DNA from: RYN-230 sp963814645
GTDB taxonomy: Bacteria; Actinomycetota; Actinomycetes; Streptosporangiales; Streptosporangiaceae
Assembly: GCA_963814645.1 (NCBI GenBank)
Contig: CAWFDX010000001.1
Coordinates: forward strand, 682,001 to 746,000
DNA length: 64,000 bases
Reading direction: 5' to 3'
Below the pieces are notes generated by a model that was not told the DNA's origin, did no database searches, and saw nothing but the letters and a program-made list of their open reading frames with translations. The translations under genes and the position numbers were made by a program. This document shows, piece after piece, positions 62,258-64,000 of this stretch (positions within the stretch are counted from its first letter, which is position 1; every line of letters begins with the position of its first letter).

Positions 62258-62758
62258 GTGAAATTTTCCGCACTGCGCCAAGTACTGAGAGCAGATCTCG
62301 CTCGCAACGGGCCAGTCTTGGATCGCTTGACCGTCATAACTTTTCGACTGGGGCAATATGCGATCAGCAAGAGTGCTCCCGTGCGGCTCACATGGCGGAT
62401 CTTCGATCTTGTGTATGTTCAATTGCTGATCGGGGCGGAACTCCCACCAACGGTCGAGTGCGGTCCCGGTCTTCGTCTCTTGCACGGCGGGCGCGGGGTG
62501 ATCCTCCATCCCAAGACGAAGATGGGCACCGATGTCTCGCTTTATCACCGGGTGACCGTGGGACAGCGAGACTCGGGGAGTCCTCCGACGTTGGGCGACC
62601 GTGTGTACGTAGGGACTGGTGCCAGTATTCTCGGTCCAATCACAGTGGAGAATGATTCCCAAATTGGCGCCGGTGCCGTTGTGACGAAGGATGTTCCAGC
62701 GGGATATGTAGCTCGCGGAGTCCCAGCCATCGCAGTAGCCCGCTCCTGCCGTCCTTAA
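62258..62758 (+). CDS. Hexapeptide-repeat acetyltransferase (CysE/serine acetyltransferase-like)
   Basis: 166 aa; left-handed beta-helix with GLRLLHGGRGVILHP, GTDVSLYHRVTVG, LGDRVYVGTGASILG and GAGAVVTKDVPAGYVARGVPA. The length and N-terminal helices fit the CysE-like O-acetyltransferases in capsule loci. Catalytic His is likely in LLHGG or YHRV. GTG 62258. Probably O-acetylates a glycan. Confidence 0.88.
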   Translation: MKFSALRQVLRADLARNGPVLDRLTVITFRLGQYAISKSAPVRLTWRIFDLVYVQLLIGAELPPTVECGPGLRLLHGGRGVILHPKTKMGTDVSLYHRVTVGQRDSGSPPTLGDRVYVGTGASILGPITVENDSQIGAGAVVTKDVPAGYVARGVPAIAVARSCRP

Positions 62759-63474
62759 AGCCTGAAGTCAGAGATATCGTGCGTATCGTACGCATGACGG
62801 CTGCCGAGCGGTGGTTCTGTGGTGGGCACCACGGAAGCCCTGCAGCATCGCTCGCTGGCCGCCACCGAGCCCCGCGGCGATGGTGATCGCGGAGGCGAAT
62901 TCCTTTTCAGCTATCAGGCAAGATCATCTTCGAGGTCCTGGGCGGCGATGATCTGCAGGGGTGCCGAGGCGCGCCTCGACCGCCGGATCGACGAAGGACG
63001 GGTCTACGGCAGGCGGCTCATGTCCCCAGTAATTTCTTGGTCGGCCGTGTCATCCTACAGGGCTCTTACGTCGTCTTAGTTACGTTCAAGGTTGCTTTGC
63101 CCAGCCAAAGCCCATGAGCCGGCATGCACTTGCCGTGGTCGCTGAAGTCTGGGCACGGAATGGGGGACTTGGATGTACCGTATCTGTGTGGGTCTCGGCC
63201 TGTGAGCGGGGATCACCTACGTACCCGCTTGGTGATGGGTACCGGTTACCCCTGGATAACTGATGCCGTCACCTTGGTGGACTTGGGCACGAGGTACTGG
63301 TGATGGACCAGGACCAGGACCAGCTCGCGACGGTGGCCAAGGGCGAGATCCCGTTCCATGATCTTGGCCCGGAGTTGCGGCTTGGCGAGGGCCTGGGCAC
63401 AGAAGGCTTTCCTTCGCCGCCTCCCGCACCGAGCAGGCCACAGGCCATGCGGAATGCCGAGGATATGAGGGCGG
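62759..63474. other. Intergenic region with degraded sequence
   Basis: About 715 bases. I see no intact gene. At 62780-62794 there is a perfect inverted repeat TGCGTA-TCG-TACGCA. GC-rich patches (62870-63000, 63290-63450) alternate with AT-rich ones and look like gene debris, but I cannot name the source. Confidence 0.45.
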
Positions 63475-64000
63475 ATGCCTGAGACAGTAAGCTGGGTTGA
63501 GGCCAAGTTTCCCCAACTGTCATCCAATTACCGGCTGCCACGTTCCTTTTACACTCAGATGCTACTTCGCTGTTCACTGGGGAAAACCCTCTGGTACTCA
63601 ATACGCTTTCGGGGTATTGTGCTGGTCGGCCGTGGGAGCAGGCTTAGAGTTCATCGCAGCGCGCAGATATCTCTGGCGCCAGGTTCCATGCTCGTGATTG
63701 GCATGCTCCACGACACGCTGGTCGGCGCCAGCCTGCGCATGTATCCCCGATCAAGGTTGTATGTGGCAGGAAGAGTGCAGGTTATGCGCGCTTGTACTGT
63801 CATTGTGGGGTACGATGCGACGCTCAGAATCGGTGCGGGCACTTTCTTGAACGATGGGTCATCGATACTGTGCTATCTGGAGACCACTATTGGTCCGGGC
63901 TGCGCTGTCGCGTCCGGTGTCCAAATCCTGGACACCGATGTACATAGGCTTCTGCAACAAGGCAGCCAGGTAAGCCCGCATTCTCCGGTAAGGATTGGCC
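63475..64000 (+). CDS. Hexapeptide-repeat acyltransferase, partial (runs off the window)
   Basis: Open from ATG 63475 (MPETVSWVEAKF, with GAGGGCGG upstream) to the end of the window, 175 codons so far. From about residue 50 it shows left-handed beta-helix repeats: ISLAPGSMLVIG, ATLRIGAGTFLNDGS, TTIGPGCAVASGVQILDTDVH. The sequence ILDTDVH is the usual catalytic/acceptor His site of sugar O-acetyltransferases. The C-terminus is missing. Likely modifies the same polysaccharide as the preceding genes. Confidence 0.82.
   Translation, partial: MPETVSWVEAKFPQLSSNYRLPRSFYTQMLLRCSLGKTLWYSIRFRGIVLVGRGSRLRVHRSAQISLAPGSMLVIGMLHDTLVGASLRMYPRSRLYVAGRVQVMRACTVIVGYDATLRIGAGTFLNDGSSILCYLETTIGPGCAVASGVQILDTDVHRLLQQGSQVSPHSPVRIG

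Noticed and set aside
63246..63527. Minus-strand frame reading LAKPQLRAKIMERDLALGHR
   Set aside because: Some helical character, but no family recognised, no good start, and it overlaps the start of the plus-strand acyltransferase.

Overview
The window is GC-rich, codon-biased actinobacterial chromosome. The pknB-pbpA-rodA-pstP-fhaB-fhaA block followed by a tRNA-Leu, a proteasome activator of the Bpa family and prephenate dehydratase point to a sporulating or filamentous actinomycete that has a 20S proteasome. No pknA lies between pbpA and pknB. I cannot assign a genus from the sequence alone.

Layout. 0-7.7 kb: a leftward, translationally coupled cell-growth signalling operon (fhaA > fhaB > pstP > rodA > pbpA > pknB) and tRNA-Leu(CAG). 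7.8-15 kb: housekeeping and accessory single genes (FAD oxidoreductase, universal stress protein, Fpg/Nei glycosylase, a lipoprotein with a subtilisin-inhibitor-like domain, a secreted GH25 muramidase, a PAS-GAF-PAS histidine kinase). 15-17.8 kb: a polysaccharide ABC exporter (Wzt/Wzm type) divergent from a MarR regulator with two matching operator palindromes. 17.7-21.7 kb: two tandem paralogous polytopic membrane proteins, the second with an apparent frameshift. 22-28 kb: STAS protein, GT2, a RHH/Doc-like module read in frame into a ClpC-N-domain protein, pheA, bpa, and a quinone oxidoreductase preceded by five copies of a 10-mer.

28-51 kb is a surface-polysaccharide locus: GalE-like epimerase, GT2, three GT4s, a clan-A-like glycoside hydrolase, two integral membrane proteins (one GT-C like), a sulfotransferase, a GT32-like transferase and a Wzx-like flippase. 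Set inside it (36.3-44.5 kb) is a carrier-protein module: FkbM methyltransferase, a PLP decarboxylase of the type that goes with exosortase/carrier-protein clusters, an acyl-CoA dehydrogenase with PltE/CloN3-like active-site features, an LPLAT acyltransferase, a stand-alone amino-acid adenylating enzyme, a TrpB2-like PLP enzyme and an acyl/peptidyl carrier protein. My inference is that an amino acid is loaded on the carrier, oxidised and/or decarboxylated there, and transferred to a glycan or lipid-linked sugar. This is the best candidate in the window for an undescribed system.

51-64 kb is mosaic accessory DNA: two proline-rich, C-terminally anchored paralogues, each needing a -1 frame change; scattered broken copies of a metallophosphoesterase; an IS701-like transposase remnant; a 100-bp direct repeat flanking a YdjM/DUF457 gene; and less GC-rich methyltransferases, a GT2 and hexapeptide acyltransferases, the last running off the window end.
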